From the NCBI GenBank assembly GCA_903873965.1, contig CAIQQO010000152.1:1-34099 (forward strand): a stretch of DNA of 34,099 nt, read 5' to 3'. The translations under genes and the position numbers were made by a program. How positions within the stretch are numbered: position 1 is the first letter of the stretch; each line of letters starts with the position of its first letter. Positions 8,162-17,187 of the stretch are shown here, piece after piece. The DNA is from an uncultured bacterium. Lineage in GTDB: Bacteria; Chloroflexota; Anaerolineae; J036; Brachytrichaceae. Below the pieces are notes generated by a model. That model had not been told where the DNA came from, did no database searches, and worked only from the letters and a program-made list of their open reading frames with translations.

Positions 8162-9769
8162 ATGACGACGGTCTATCTCGTAGCAAGCGGCGACCTACGT
8201 TTGTCGGCCAACCAGAAATGTTGGGCGGCGCAGGAAGCTATGGAAAAACAGATCACCGAGGCGCTCGCGCTTGAAGGCGCCACGGTCAAACGCGGCCATC
8301 CTTTTGACCCAGTCAAAGGTCACGGTTTTATCGACAGCCAAAAGTACGGGATGGAAGTATTCCGCACAATTCCGGCTGACGCACCGGTCATCGTTGCCGA
8401 AGCTGTTTGGCAGTACACTCACCATGTGCTCCCCGGCCTGACCACGCACAAGGGCCCCATCCTGACGATGGCAAACTGGAGCGGCGAATGGCCTGGCCTG
8501 GTCGGCATGCTTAACCTGAATGGTTCGCTGACGAAAGCCGGCGTGAAGTATTCCACATTGTGGAGTGAAGACTTCACCGACGACTTCTTTATAAAGGGCC
8601 TGCGCACTTGGTTGCAAAAGGGCAAGGTGGTTCATAAGACGCCGCAGGTTCACCCCCTCGCGGGCATTGAGATACCCGCAGGCGCAGCCAAGATCGGCGT
8701 GAAAGTGGCCACAGACCTCCGCTTCAACAAAGCCATCATGGGCATCTTCGACGAAGGCTGCATGGGCATGTACAACGCGCTCATCCCCGACGAGTTGCTG
8801 GCTAAAACGGGCGTTTTCAAGGAGCGCTTGAGTCAGTCCGCTCTTTATGCCGGCATGCTGACCGTCACTGATGCCGAAGCGCGCGGCGTGTACGACTGGC
8901 TGCTGGCCAAAGGTCTGAAATTCAAACTGGGCACGAATGAAGCCACCGAGTTGACCGAGAGTCAAGTGCTGAAACAGTGCAAGATGTACATCTCGGCGGT
9001 TCGTATCGCAGCAGACTTTGGCTGCTCGACCATCGGCATCCAGTACCAGCAGGGACTCAAGGACCTTGCCCCCGCATCCGACCTCGTCGAAGGGATGTTG
9101 AATAACGTCGATCGGCCGCCCGTGTATGACCTGCAAGGCAATGAACTGTATGCGGGTGAAGCCGTACCGCACTTCAACGAAGTAGACGAATGCGCCGGGC
9201 TGGATGGACTAGTCACCAACAACTTGTGGCGCAAACTAGGATTCTCGCCTGAAAACACACTGCATGACGTCCGATGGGGCCGTCAATACAAGGGCACGGT
9301 CAACGGCAAGAAGTTCGATGATTTCGTGTGGGTTTTCGAGATTTCCGGCGCAGCGCCTGCAGCGCACTTCATCGACGGCTACGCCGGCGCCGTCAGCGAG
9401 CGCCAGCCTTCGATGTACTTCCCACTCGGTGGTGGATCGCTCAAGGGCATCAGCAAGCCAGGCTGGGTGGTATGGAGCCGCGTGTTCGTGGCTGATGATC
9501 AGTTGTACTTCGACATCGGACTGGCTGAGTCTGTACAGCTTCCGATCGAAGAAACAGAAGATCGCTGGAAACTGACTACATCCGAGTGGCCCATCATGCA
9601 TGCCGTACTCAAGGGCATCAGCCGTGACGATTTCATGGCGCGCCACAAAGCCAACCACATCCAGGTTGCCTACGCTCCCGACAAGACCGGCGCGAAGAAG
9701 GCACTGTTCGCCAAGGCAGCCGCGATGCAGGAACTGGGCATGAAAGTGTCTATTTGTGGCGACATCTAG
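8162..9769 (+). CDS. L-fucose/L-arabinose isomerase-like protein (FucI superfamily)
   Basis: 535 residues from the ATG at 8162, chosen over 8144 because GGAGGAA lies seven bases upstream. It opens with VYLVASGDLR, a Rossmann-like strand and turn found in the N-terminal domains of FucI-type proteins. The middle holds IGIQYQQGLKD and ASDLVEGML. HFNEVDECAGLDGLVTN near residue 340 matches the FucI core that binds the metal-enediol site. E. coli FucI is about 590 residues, so this is a shorter relative. The family interconverts aldoses and ketoses with Mn2+. The sugar cannot be named. It is first in an operon with an E1-beta and a VOC protein. Confidence 0.75.
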   Translation: MTTVYLVASGDLRLSANQKCWAAQEAMEKQITEALALEGATVKRGHPFDPVKGHGFIDSQKYGMEVFRTIPADAPVIVAEAVWQYTHHVLPGLTTHKGPILTMANWSGEWPGLVGMLNLNGSLTKAGVKYSTLWSEDFTDDFFIKGLRTWLQKGKVVHKTPQVHPLAGIEIPAGAAKIGVKVATDLRFNKAIMGIFDEGCMGMYNALIPDELLAKTGVFKERLSQSALYAGMLTVTDAEARGVYDWLLAKGLKFKLGTNEATELTESQVLKQCKMYISAVRIAADFGCSTIGIQYQQGLKDLAPASDLVEGMLNNVDRPPVYDLQGNELYAGEAVPHFNEVDECAGLDGLVTNNLWRKLGFSPENTLHDVRWGRQYKGTVNGKKFDDFVWVFEISGAAPAAHFIDGYAGAVSERQPSMYFPLGGGSLKGISKPGWVVWSRVFVADDQLYFDIGLAESVQLPIEETEDRWKLTTSEWPIMHAVLKGISRDDFMARHKANHIQVAYAPDKTGAKKALFAKAAAMQELGMKVSICGDI

Positions 9770-9805
9770 GCGACTGCAATTTGAAACATCGGGAATAGAA
9801 ATCGA

Positions 9806-10786
9806 ATGATGCGAGAACTGACTTATACACAGGCTTTGCGCGAAGCGCTAGCCGAAGAGATGCGGCGCGATGCAAACGTCATCCTGATGGGCGAAGACAT
9901 CGGAGACTATGGCGGTGTCTTTCGCGTGACGGAAGGGCTAATCCACGAGTTTGGCCCGACGCGCGTTCGCGATACGCCAATCACTGAATCTGCCTTCGTC
10001 GGCATGGCCGTGGGTATGGCCATGACCGGCAAACGTCCGCTGGTCGAGTTGATGTTCATTGACTTTGCACTGGTGGCGGCAGATCAGATATGGAACCAGG
10101 CCGCCAAGATGCGTTCGATGAGCGGTGGGCGCGTCAAGGTGCCGATGGTGATCCGGGCGCAGCAGGGCGGCGGCCGCGGCAACGGAGCGCAACACTCGCA
10201 ATCATTCGAAGCGCTGTTTACACATATACCGGGGATGAAAGTGGTCATCCCCGCTACGCCGTATGACGCGAAAGGTTTGCTGAAGTCGGCCATCCGCGAC
10301 GACAATCCGGTGATGTTCATCGAACACAAATTGCTATACAACACGAAGGGTCTGGTGCCGGAGGGGGAGTACACACTCCCCATCGGCAAGGCCGATGTCA
10401 AACGCGTCGGCACCGACATGACCATTGTGTCTTATTCACGCCAGTTGCTGTTCGCGCTTCAGGCGGCGGAAACGTTGCAGAAAGAGCATGGCATCAGCGC
10501 TGAGGTTATCGACTTACGCAGCACGGTACCGCTCGATATCGACACGGTCATCGCGTCACTGCGCAAGACGCACCGTCTGCTGGTGACGCACGAGGCGCAT
10601 GAGTCCTGCGGCGTGGGCGCGGAAATTGTGGCGCAGATCGTGGAGAAGGCATTTGATGAACTGGATGCGCCTATTGTGCGTGTAGCAGGGCTGAATGTGC
10701 CGATTCCGGTTGCGAAACAGTTAGAAGAAGCCGCCCTGCCACAACCGGCCGACATCGTGGCAGGCGCATTGAAATTAGCGAAGTAG
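9806..10786 (+). CDS. 2-oxoacid (pyruvate/acetoin-type) dehydrogenase E1 beta subunit
   Basis: 326 residues, the normal length for E1-beta (PdhB/AcoB/BkdA2). Motifs in order: [34 protein letters not shown] with the conserved Glu that activates thiamine diphosphate, [19 protein letters not shown], and the C-terminal transketolase domain with DLRSTVPLD and [13 protein letters not shown]. The E1-alpha subunit that normally lies immediately upstream is absent; the upstream gene is the FucI-like isomerase 36 bases away. It must either pair with an alpha encoded elsewhere or act differently. E2 and E3 are also absent. Family call is firm, biological partner unknown. Confidence 0.9.
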   Translation: MMRELTYTQALREALAEEMRRDANVILMGEDIGDYGGVFRVTEGLIHEFGPTRVRDTPITESAFVGMAVGMAMTGKRPLVELMFIDFALVAADQIWNQAAKMRSMSGGRVKVPMVIRAQQGGGRGNGAQHSQSFEALFTHIPGMKVVIPATPYDAKGLLKSAIRDDNPVMFIEHKLLYNTKGLVPEGEYTLPIGKADVKRVGTDMTIVSYSRQLLFALQAAETLQKEHGISAEVIDLRSTVPLDIDTVIASLRKTHRLLVTHEAHESCGVGAEIVAQIVEKAFDELDAPIVRVAGLNVPIPVAKQLEEAALPQPADIVAGALKLAK

Positions 10787-10831
10787 TATTGTTTTATCAG
10801 TATTTTCTGTATTCACATTTCACGAGTCATT

Positions 10832-11308
10832 ATGATCCAGGGAATTTGGCACGTTTCATTTACCGTCTCGAACATGGATGCGGCAGTCAAGTGGTACACC
10901 GAAGTGCTTGGGCTGGAATTCGTCCGCGAGCAGATTCAGGAGAACACCTACACGGGCAAACTGGTGGGCTTTGAGAATGTCCGGTTGCGCGTCGTACAGT
11001 TGCGCGTCCCGGGACAACCGTTTCCAGCCCGCGCCAACCATCACGTCGAGCTCATCGAGTACGAACGCCCGCGCGGTGTGAGTAACCTCGACCTGCACAC
11101 CAACAACACCGGCGTGGGTCACTGGGCATTTCTCGTCGACGATATTCACGCGGAGTTCAATCGCATGAAGGCGTTGGGCGTGAAATTCAAGGCTGATGCC
11201 CCTATCGCGATCGAGCATGGCGTCAACAAAGGCGGTTATGCCGTCTATTTCAGCGATCCCGACGGGATTACGTTTGAACTGTTGCAGGCGCCGCCTCTAC
11301 CTGCGTAA
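10832..11308 (+). CDS. VOC-family (glyoxalase/dioxygenase fold) protein
   Basis: 158 residues with two beta-alpha-beta-beta-beta modules. Candidate metal ligands are visible at the expected places: His in GIWHVSFTVSN, Glu in HHVELIEYERP, His in GVGHWAFLVDD, and Glu in GITFELLQAP. This ligand set fits glyoxalase I, methylmalonyl-CoA epimerase or fosfomycin-resistance-type enzymes. The typical DMDAAVKWY-like helix follows the first strand. It lies 45 bases after the E1-beta gene, so it may act on an intermediate of the same route. No clear Shine-Dalgarno is seen, consistent with read-through from upstream. Confidence 0.86.
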   Translation: MIQGIWHVSFTVSNMDAAVKWYTEVLGLEFVREQIQENTYTGKLVGFENVRLRVVQLRVPGQPFPARANHHVELIEYERPRGVSNLDLHTNNTGVGHWAFLVDDIHAEFNRMKALGVKFKADAPIAIEHGVNKGGYAVYFSDPDGITFELLQAPPLPA

Positions 11309-11335
11309 TCGCAGTTAAGTCAATATCGGCTATCG

Positions 11336-11431
11336 GGCGAAGCTTAGCCATGTGAGACGTGACCGGTGCATACCGGGTCACATTGCCATGGCATCTTATG
11401 CAGTGTGAAACTCACAAGGCAATGCTTCGCC
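11336..11431. repeat. Palindromic intergenic repeat, copy B
   Basis: Left arm GGCGAAGC at 11336 onward and right arm GCTTCGCC at 11424-11431 are the ends of 21-base arms (11336-11356 and 11411-11431) with three to four mismatches. Inside lies a second hairpin, GTGACCGGT at 11359 against ACCGGGTCAC. The right arm shares GGCAATGCTTCGCC exactly with copy A at 7054-7067. It directly follows the VOC gene. Confidence 0.75.
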
Positions 11432-11490
11432 ACCACAATGATTCCAAATCGCAAGTACCTTGTCCCCTTCACGTCTTTCGTTTCAGAATA

Positions 11491-11649
11491 GGACAAGGTT
11501 TTTTCTGTTTTCCGAAGGGTCCGAAGGGTCCGAAGCATTTTTCCTAATGTTTAAAAAAAATAAATTCTCTGTAAAAGGTTTTGAAAAAACGAAAAAGCCT
11601 TCGGACCCTTCGGACCTTTCGGCGGAAGTCAGCGCCCGCTTCCTTGTCC
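11491..11649. repeat. ~159-bp MITE-like inverted repeat with AT-rich loop
   Basis: Outer arms GGACAAGG (11491-11498) and CCTTGTCC (11642-11649) match exactly. Inner arms 11512-11536 (two and a half CGAAGGGTC units) and 11597-11622 (complementary TTCGGACCC units) pair with few mismatches. The loop of about 60 bases is A/T-rich. A further CCTTGTCC lies at 11458-11465. No reading frame here looks real. The 11309-11869 stretch has no gene: after this element only a CTTGACC/GGTCAAG dyad (11774-11804) is visible. Confidence 0.7.
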
Positions 11650-11869
11650 ATATCCACCGCCCTTGACGACAATCCCACAAACTCCCAACGGCTACCCACC
11701 CTATCCTAGCAACACAACCAACATGCGGTGGCGGGAGTCTTGGCATACCAACATCAGCTGATCGGCATCAAGTCTTGACCAACTAAGTGAGTAACGCGGT
11801 CAAGTTTACACATCAGGGCGGTCTCGACGTCCGCATCGGACTTGACCACACAACCGTAATATCTTGATT

Positions 11870-13912
11870 TTACGCCGGCATTCGAATGGTAAAGGTCGTA
11901 CCTGTGCCTACTTCGCTCTCGACCGTAATCGTCCCGCCATGCAGTTCCACAGCATTCTTGGTGATGCTTAAGCCCAACCCTGTGCCATCAATCTGATCGA
12001 CGTTGCCGGCGCGGTGGAACGGTTCAAACAGGTGCGGCACATCAGCAGATGGGATACCGATACCCTGGTCACTGACGCGAAATACGATCTGTGCCTCATC
12101 CACCGCCAGGTCAATGTGAACGGTCGTGCCAGCCGCAGAATACTTGACCGCATTGGTGATCAAGTTGGTGATGGCCTCTTTCATCAACTTCGCATCCAGC
12201 AGCGCATTAACCGATTGCTGGCTACTCGAAAAAACCAGCGTGTGCGTCAGGTTGGGATTGCCCTGAAGCATATTCACAATTTCTCTACACACCGCCGCCA
12301 GGTCTAACATCGCAGGCTTGAGCACATAGCCTGTAGATTGCGTGCGCGCTAACTGCAGCACATCATCGATCAGGCTTTGCATGTGCTCAGTCTCGCTGAT
12401 GATCTGCTGTAGTTGAAATTCAATCTTGGCATCATCCATCGTCTTGCGGAAGGATCGAAGAATGTCTGCTGTAAACATGATGGTCATGAGTGGGTTGCGG
12501 AACTCGTGCGATGCGATGCTGACAAAGCGCGATTTCAACTCGTTGAGTTCTGTCTGCTTGCGATTCGACTCGAGCACAACCGCCTCTGCCTGCTTGCGAA
12601 GACTAATGTCATGCATCGCCGACAAATAGAGCTTTTGCTGATCAATCTCCACTGTATGCAAATTGACCTCAACGTCAATCCGTTTGCCCTCTTTTGAACA
12701 CAGAATCAGTTCAAAGGCAGACACGGGCCGATGCTGCATCAGGTCTTCGCGCTGGGATCGCAGATGATCAATACTCTCAACTGCAATGATGCCCAGATCA
12801 AAAGGTGCGTGGCCGATCAACTCGGCGCGCGCATAACCGGTGAGTACCTCATAGGCATGGTTGACATCGTGAAACGTCCATGTATTGTCGAAGAGCACAA
12901 TCGGATCGGGAGCCGCATGGAACAAGATACGCAGGCGTTGTTCCAGTCGCTTTTGCTCGGTGACATCAGACGAAGACCCCACGAGTTTCACCGCGACGCC
13001 TTGATCGTCCAGCACGCGCCTGCAGCGCAACGCAATCCAGCGCGTTGATCCATCTGGCTCAATCGAGCGGAAGGTAGCGAATTGCTCCACACCCTCAAAA
13101 ACCGCTTTATACAGTGATGCATCAACCTGGGCACGATCATCGAGATGAATCCCGCTGACAAATTCATCACGTGTGATGGTCACTGGCCCCTGTGACAATG
13201 ATCCAAACCTATCCCCGGCCAGTGTAGTTACTCGCTTTGTTGGCAGTTCGATCTCCCAAATCGCAACCTTGCCGGCGCGCAATGCCAGCATCAGCCGTTC
13301 TTCGGCCAATTGTTTGTCAATTCCTTGTTGGTGCAGTTCCGTGATCGTCTGACGCATGCGCTCTTCCATCTGTCGGCGCTCGGTCAAATCGATCAACGCA
13401 ACCCGGCACTCTTGCGAGTCAGCTGACAACATGCCTTCCAACCGCACTGCCAGGTCGGCGCCAGAGCCAGGCAGCATTGCCACCTCACAGACTTGCTTCG
13501 TGTGATTGGCAAACGCCCGCGCGATAAAGGCATTAAGCACCGTTCGGTCGGGCTGAGCCACCAACATTGCCAGGCGCCGCCCAATCAACTCACTACGATG
13601 GATATCAAGCATCTGGGCACTTGAGAGGTTAGCCTGCAGTATGATGCCGAGGTGATCCAGCAATAAATAGCCGACCGGCGCAAATTCGTACAAGTCGCTG
13701 TATCTCTGGAAAGCCGTTTCAACCTGTGCGCGAGCCCGTTGCAACTCCTCATTCTGCATTTCCAGCTCAATCTGATGCACCTGAAGCTCATGATTGAGGC
13801 GGTTGGCATCAATTTCTGGCAGCACGGGCGGGGATTCGGGATTAGCCGACGCCATGCGTTCTTCTGCCAGGCGGCGTAGCTCTGCATTCCGCGCACGAAT
13901 GTGTTTATCCAT
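11870..13912 (-). CDS. Cytoplasmic multi-PAS sensor histidine kinase (orphan)
   Basis: 680 residues without membrane segments. An N-terminal coiled coil rich in Glu/Gln (ELQVHQIELEMQNEELQ) leads to PAS 1 (~70-180), PAS 2 with PAC (~205-320), PAS 3 with PAC (~325-445), then HisKA with the phospho-accepting His in IASHEFRNPL (about residue 469). The HATPase domain shows the N box (ITNLITNAVKYS), G1 (VSDQGIGIP), F box (LFEPFHRAG) and G2 (GTGLGLSI). The two-component signal it reads is unknown. No response regulator gene lies beside it. It is flanked on both sides by palindromic repeats. No Shine-Dalgarno is evident before the ATG. Confidence 0.93.
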   Translation of the reverse strand: MDKHIRARNAELRRLAEERMASANPESPPVLPEIDANRLNHELQVHQIELEMQNEELQRARAQVETAFQRYSDLYEFAPVGYLLLDHLGIILQANLSSAQMLDIHRSELIGRRLAMLVAQPDRTVLNAFIARAFANHTKQVCEVAMLPGSGADLAVRLEGMLSADSQECRVALIDLTERRQMEERMRQTITELHQQGIDKQLAEERLMLALRAGKVAIWEIELPTKRVTTLAGDRFGSLSQGPVTITRDEFVSGIHLDDRAQVDASLYKAVFEGVEQFATFRSIEPDGSTRWIALRCRRVLDDQGVAVKLVGSSSDVTEQKRLEQRLRILFHAAPDPIVLFDNTWTFHDVNHAYEVLTGYARAELIGHAPFDLGIIAVESIDHLRSQREDLMQHRPVSAFELILCSKEGKRIDVEVNLHTVEIDQQKLYLSAMHDISLRKQAEAVVLESNRKQTELNELKSRFVSIASHEFRNPLMTIMFTADILRSFRKTMDDAKIEFQLQQIISETEHMQSLIDDVLQLARTQSTGYVLKPAMLDLAAVCREIVNMLQGNPNLTHTLVFSSSQQSVNALLDAKLMKEAITNLITNAVKYSAAGTTVHIDLAVDEAQIVFRVSDQGIGIPSADVPHLFEPFHRAGNVDQIDGTGLGLSITKNAVELHGGTITVESEVGTGTTFTIRMPA

Positions 13913-14024
13913 TGTTAATTGTGAAAAGGTTGATCCCTAAACCTTCATCTTTCCGTCGCGCCATTGTATAGCGACTGCCGAAACGCATTCACGATAAATA
14001 TCAGCACCTTCGATTACCCCATTT

Positions 14025-14143
14025 TTGCGAAGGTTTATGAGAGCGGGATGCCCAGCTTGTAGGCAACCTTCGCAAGGAGTGTTACTTCATCCTTGCGAAG
14101 GCTTTCAAGCGGGATGTCTATCTTGCATGCAACCTTCGCAAGG
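14025..14143. repeat. Two tandem hairpin repeats with TTGCGAAGG arms
   Basis: Copy 1: TTGCGAAGGTT (14025-14035) and AACCTTCGCAA (14065-14075). Copy 2: CCTTGCGAAGG (14091-14101) and CCTTCGCAAGG (14133-14143). The interiors are also related (GCGGGATG then C..CTTG..GCAACC), so this is a ~66-bp direct duplication of a hairpin. It fills the 263-base gap between korB and the histidine kinase gene and may end kor transcription. Confidence 0.8.
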
Positions 14144-14175
14144 AGAGCCGCGTCCCCATACAAAAGTGCTGGCTT

Positions 14176-15261
14176 TTACACCATCGCGTTCATGATCTTC
14201 AACAGGGATTCCTTGGATGGTCGTAATTTGGCATTGGGCAAGCGCGCCAATGGCACGTCGCCGAGGTTCTCATGTTCAGCCAGGCTTTCACGGCTGCTAT
14301 CCACATAAATGAGCCCGGTAATAAAGAGTTGCTTCTCACGTGCGTCCTGAAGCAACGTCATGGCCGCCTTGCGGTCTGTTGGATCGTGGCCCTGATCCAG
14401 GCGCTTGATGACAATGTGAGATCCATCGTGCATCTCGACTTCTTTCGTCTCGCCAGGTTCAATTTCTGCGGTGATTTCCGATTGCTGCGCCACAAAGGTG
14501 AAATCATTGATGCGCTCGTCGTTGGCCTTGCCCCATGCGTAGCTCTTGGTAGACTCATCGCGGTTATTAAAGGTAACGCACGGGCTGATGATATCGAGCA
14601 CGGCGGTACCGCGATGGCTGAGTGCGGCTTTGATCAAAGCCACCACCTGTTTGGGATCACCGGCAAAACCGCGCGCCACAAAACCACAATCCGTGGCAAG
14701 GGCTTCCATGCACAAGTCAATCGGGGGCAGTTCGTTTCGTCCGGCGTGCTTCAATTCCTGACCGACATCGGCTGTGGCCGAAAACTGACCTTTCGTCAGG
14801 CCGTAAACGCCATTGTTCTCGATGATGTAGACCATGTGCACATTGCGGCGCAGCATGTGCTTGAAATTACCAAGTCCAATGCTCCCGGTATCACCGTCAC
14901 CACTCACACCGATGCCGGTGAGTTTGTGGTTGGCTGTCAGCGCGCCGGTGGCGACTGTGGCCATGCGGCCATGCAGCGTGTTAATGCCAAAAGCGCGGCT
15001 CATGAAATAGGCGGGGCTCTTGCTTGAACATCCGATGCCGCTCAACTTGATCACTTGCTCTGGCGGCAATCCAACCTCATAGCACGCAGTAATAATCTGT
15101 GCGGCGATCGAGTCGTGACCGCAACCGGCGCACAACGTCGAATCGGCGCCTTTGTAATCGGTGCGCTCAAGGCCGATCAAATTCAGTTTCTTCGCAGCCG
15201 TCGCAGTAGGCGCAGGCGTTCCACCCTGGGGTGCTGGTTTTACAACAGGTACAGTTGCCAT
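14176..15261 (-). CDS. korB: 2-oxoacid:ferredoxin oxidoreductase beta subunit (KorB type)
   Basis: 361 residues. The thiamine diphosphate and Mg2+ site is GDGDTGSIGLGNFKH at about 121-135 with ENNGVYGLTKGQ after it, as in KorB. Four Cys that fit the single 4Fe-4S cluster are present: CAGC (44, 47), IGC (78) and ISPC (228). With KorA it catalyses oxidative decarboxylation of 2-oxoglutarate or a similar 2-oxoacid to the acyl-CoA, reducing ferredoxin, or the reverse. An N-terminal Ala/Pro/Thr-rich tail of ~25 residues and a ~70-residue C-terminal extension are longer than usual. GGAGAG precedes the ATG; 38 bases separate it from korA. Confidence 0.9.
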   Translation of the reverse strand: MATVPVVKPAPQGGTPAPTATAAKKLNLIGLERTDYKGADSTLCAGCGHDSIAAQIITACYEVGLPPEQVIKLSGIGCSSKSPAYFMSRAFGINTLHGRMATVATGALTANHKLTGIGVSGDGDTGSIGLGNFKHMLRRNVHMVYIIENNGVYGLTKGQFSATADVGQELKHAGRNELPPIDLCMEALATDCGFVARGFAGDPKQVVALIKAALSHRGTAVLDIISPCVTFNNRDESTKSYAWGKANDERINDFTFVAQQSEITAEIEPGETKEVEMHDGSHIVIKRLDQGHDPTDRKAAMTLLQDAREKQLFITGLIYVDSSRESLAEHENLGDVPLARLPNAKLRPSKESLLKIMNAMV

Positions 15262-15299
15262 TGTTTGCTCTCCAATCCGTTAATGCTCTATAAACAAAG

Positions 15300-17147
15300 C
15301 TACTTGCTCTTTTCCTTATTGACAATCGCTTCGCTGATCCACACCGCTGTCAGCGGCATCCCGTCGTTGTGATTACACGGGCGCACCAGAGTTGCCATCT
15401 CGGGCATTTCCAGTCGAACCAGTTGGCACATTTGAGCATCGCTGTTCATTTCGACAACGTAGGTGCGTTTATGGGCAGCCACGAAGTCATTCACTGAATG
15501 CGCAAGCGGTAATGCACGCACGCGCAGGTAGGACGCCTTGATGCCTTGCTCAGCCAGGATCGCCCGCGCTTCGCCAATGGGTGCATCGGTGGAGCCATAG
15601 GCAATGATGCCGATCTCGGCGCCTTCCACCAGGTCAATCTCGGGTTGAGGCACTATTTTGCGCCCCGTCTCAAACTTGCGCGCCAAACGTGCCATATTAT
15701 TGTCCCAGTCCTCGGTGCGCTCCGAGAGCTTGGCATCTTCATTGTGTCCGGTACCACGGGTGAAGAACGCTGCGGCCGGGTGTTCCGTGCCGGGAAGCGT
15801 GCGCCATGCTACACCATCGCCATCCACATCACGATAGCGCTTGAAGCCACCGATGCCCAGTTTCTGCAGGTCTTCTGCCGAGAGTACCTTGCCGCGATTA
15901 ATGGGCTCCTCGGGATAATCGAATGGCTTAGTCATCCACTGGTTCATACCGAGGTCAAGATCACTCAGCACAAACACCGGCGTCTGCAACTGTTCAGCCA
16001 CGTCAAACGCACGCCAGCCAAACTCAAAGCACTCGTAAACCGAACCGGGAATCAAACAAGGGTGACGGCCATCGCCATGCCCCAGGTAGTGCGCGGGGAT
16101 GATATCTCCCTGCGAAACCTTGGTCGGCATGCCGGTGCTTGGCCCCATGCGCTGCACATCCCAGATCACAGCGGGAATGTCAGCAAAATAGCCGTAACCG
16201 GTAAATTCCGCCATCAACGAGATGCCCGGACCGGAAGTCGACGTCATCGATCGCACGCCGGCCCAGCCAGCGCCAATGACCATACCGAGAGCAGCTAGTT
16301 CATCCTCAGACTGAACAATCGCGTAGGTTGGCTCTTTCGTCTCGGGATCGATGCGCAGGCGCGGCAGATACTCATTCAAACTGTCAGCGACGCCAGTAGC
16401 CGGAGTGATGGGATACCACGCAACAAAGGTAACGCCGCCATAGATGGCTCCAAGTCCTGCGGCCGTATTGCCGTCGATCATGATCAAGCCCTCGGTCTTG
16501 TTCAGGCGGGTTACGCTATAAGGGTCTGTCTTGGGCAGGTTCGCCTTCGCCCATTCCGCCGAGAAACGCACCACCTTCATGTTCGAATCAACCGGCTTGC
16601 GCTTGCCGCGGAAGTGATGCATCAGTGCAGCTTCAATGTCACTCAGGTCAATGGAGAGAAGCTGTGCCAGGGCGCCAACATAGACCATATTGGCTACATA
16701 CGACCGTAGTTTGGGATCGGTCTCGTTTTCCGAGGCGATTTTCTTGACAGGGATCGGGTAATACGAAAGATCCTTGCGATTCATCGGAATCTTGATATCG
16801 TCGGCGTACATGAACACACCGCCCGGCTGAACATTCTGATGATCCTCAATCGCAGTAGCAGGATTCATCGCGATCACGATGTCAGCATGCAACCGGCGGC
16901 CAATGTAATTATCCTTGCTGACGCGGATGGTGTACCACGTGGGCATGCCTTGAATGTTTGAGGGGAAGACGTTCTTGCCACTGACGGGAATGCCCATTTT
17001 GAACAGCGCGCGTAACAGGGTGGTGTTCGCAGTCTGGCTTCCCGAGCCGTTCTTAGTGGCAACGCTGATAGAAAAATCATTAACAACGGGAGCTTTTCCC
17101 GCCGATTCAGCAACCTGGGGGCTGCTCGCAATTTCAGCAACACTCAT
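15300..17147 (-). CDS. korA: 2-oxoacid:ferredoxin oxidoreductase alpha subunit with fused gamma domain (KorA type)
   Basis: 615 residues. Residues ~25-195 form the gamma (catalytic, CoA-side) domain with ISVATKNGSGSQTAN and IRVSKDNYIGR. The alpha part starts at LIMIDGNTAAGLGAIYGG (~225) and includes FVAWYPITPATGVADSLNEY and MTSTSGPGISLMAEFTGYG, both diagnostic of the KorA pyrimidine domain. The C-terminal swivel domain carries VEMNSDAQMCQLVR. This gamma-alpha fusion is the common bacterial Kor layout with a separate KorB. It sits between a GntR regulator (40 bases upstream) and korB, forming a three-gene operon. Substrate could be 2-oxoglutarate or a branched oxoacid. Confidence 0.92.
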   Translation of the reverse strand: MSVAEIASSPQVAESAGKAPVVNDFSISVATKNGSGSQTANTTLLRALFKMGIPVSGKNVFPSNIQGMPTWYTIRVSKDNYIGRRLHADIVIAMNPATAIEDHQNVQPGGVFMYADDIKIPMNRKDLSYYPIPVKKIASENETDPKLRSYVANMVYVGALAQLLSIDLSDIEAALMHHFRGKRKPVDSNMKVVRFSAEWAKANLPKTDPYSVTRLNKTEGLIMIDGNTAAGLGAIYGGVTFVAWYPITPATGVADSLNEYLPRLRIDPETKEPTYAIVQSEDELAALGMVIGAGWAGVRSMTSTSGPGISLMAEFTGYGYFADIPAVIWDVQRMGPSTGMPTKVSQGDIIPAHYLGHGDGRHPCLIPGSVYECFEFGWRAFDVAEQLQTPVFVLSDLDLGMNQWMTKPFDYPEEPINRGKVLSAEDLQKLGIGGFKRYRDVDGDGVAWRTLPGTEHPAAAFFTRGTGHNEDAKLSERTEDWDNNMARLARKFETGRKIVPQPEIDLVEGAEIGIIAYGSTDAPIGEARAILAEQGIKASYLRVRALPLAHSVNDFVAAHKRTYVVEMNSDAQMCQLVRLEMPEMATLVRPCNHNDGMPLTAVWISEAIVNKEKSK

Positions 17148-17187
17148 GCACTCATCTCCTTGACTTGGATATCAATAGCTATGCTCA

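Noticed and set aside
8195-9172. Minus-strand 325-residue frame
   Set aside because: Antisense to the FucI-like gene, no promoter or ribosome binding site, atypical composition rich in His, Cys and Arg.
11359-11746. Several short frames on both strands
   Set aside because: They fall in palindromic repeats and the AT-rich loop, with no start signals.
14025-14143. CRISPR-like repeat
   Set aside because: Only two units, each itself a hairpin with related interiors, no unique spacers and no cas gene.
14272-15027. Plus-strand 251-residue frame
   Set aside because: Antisense shadow of korB, which has all its cofactor motifs.
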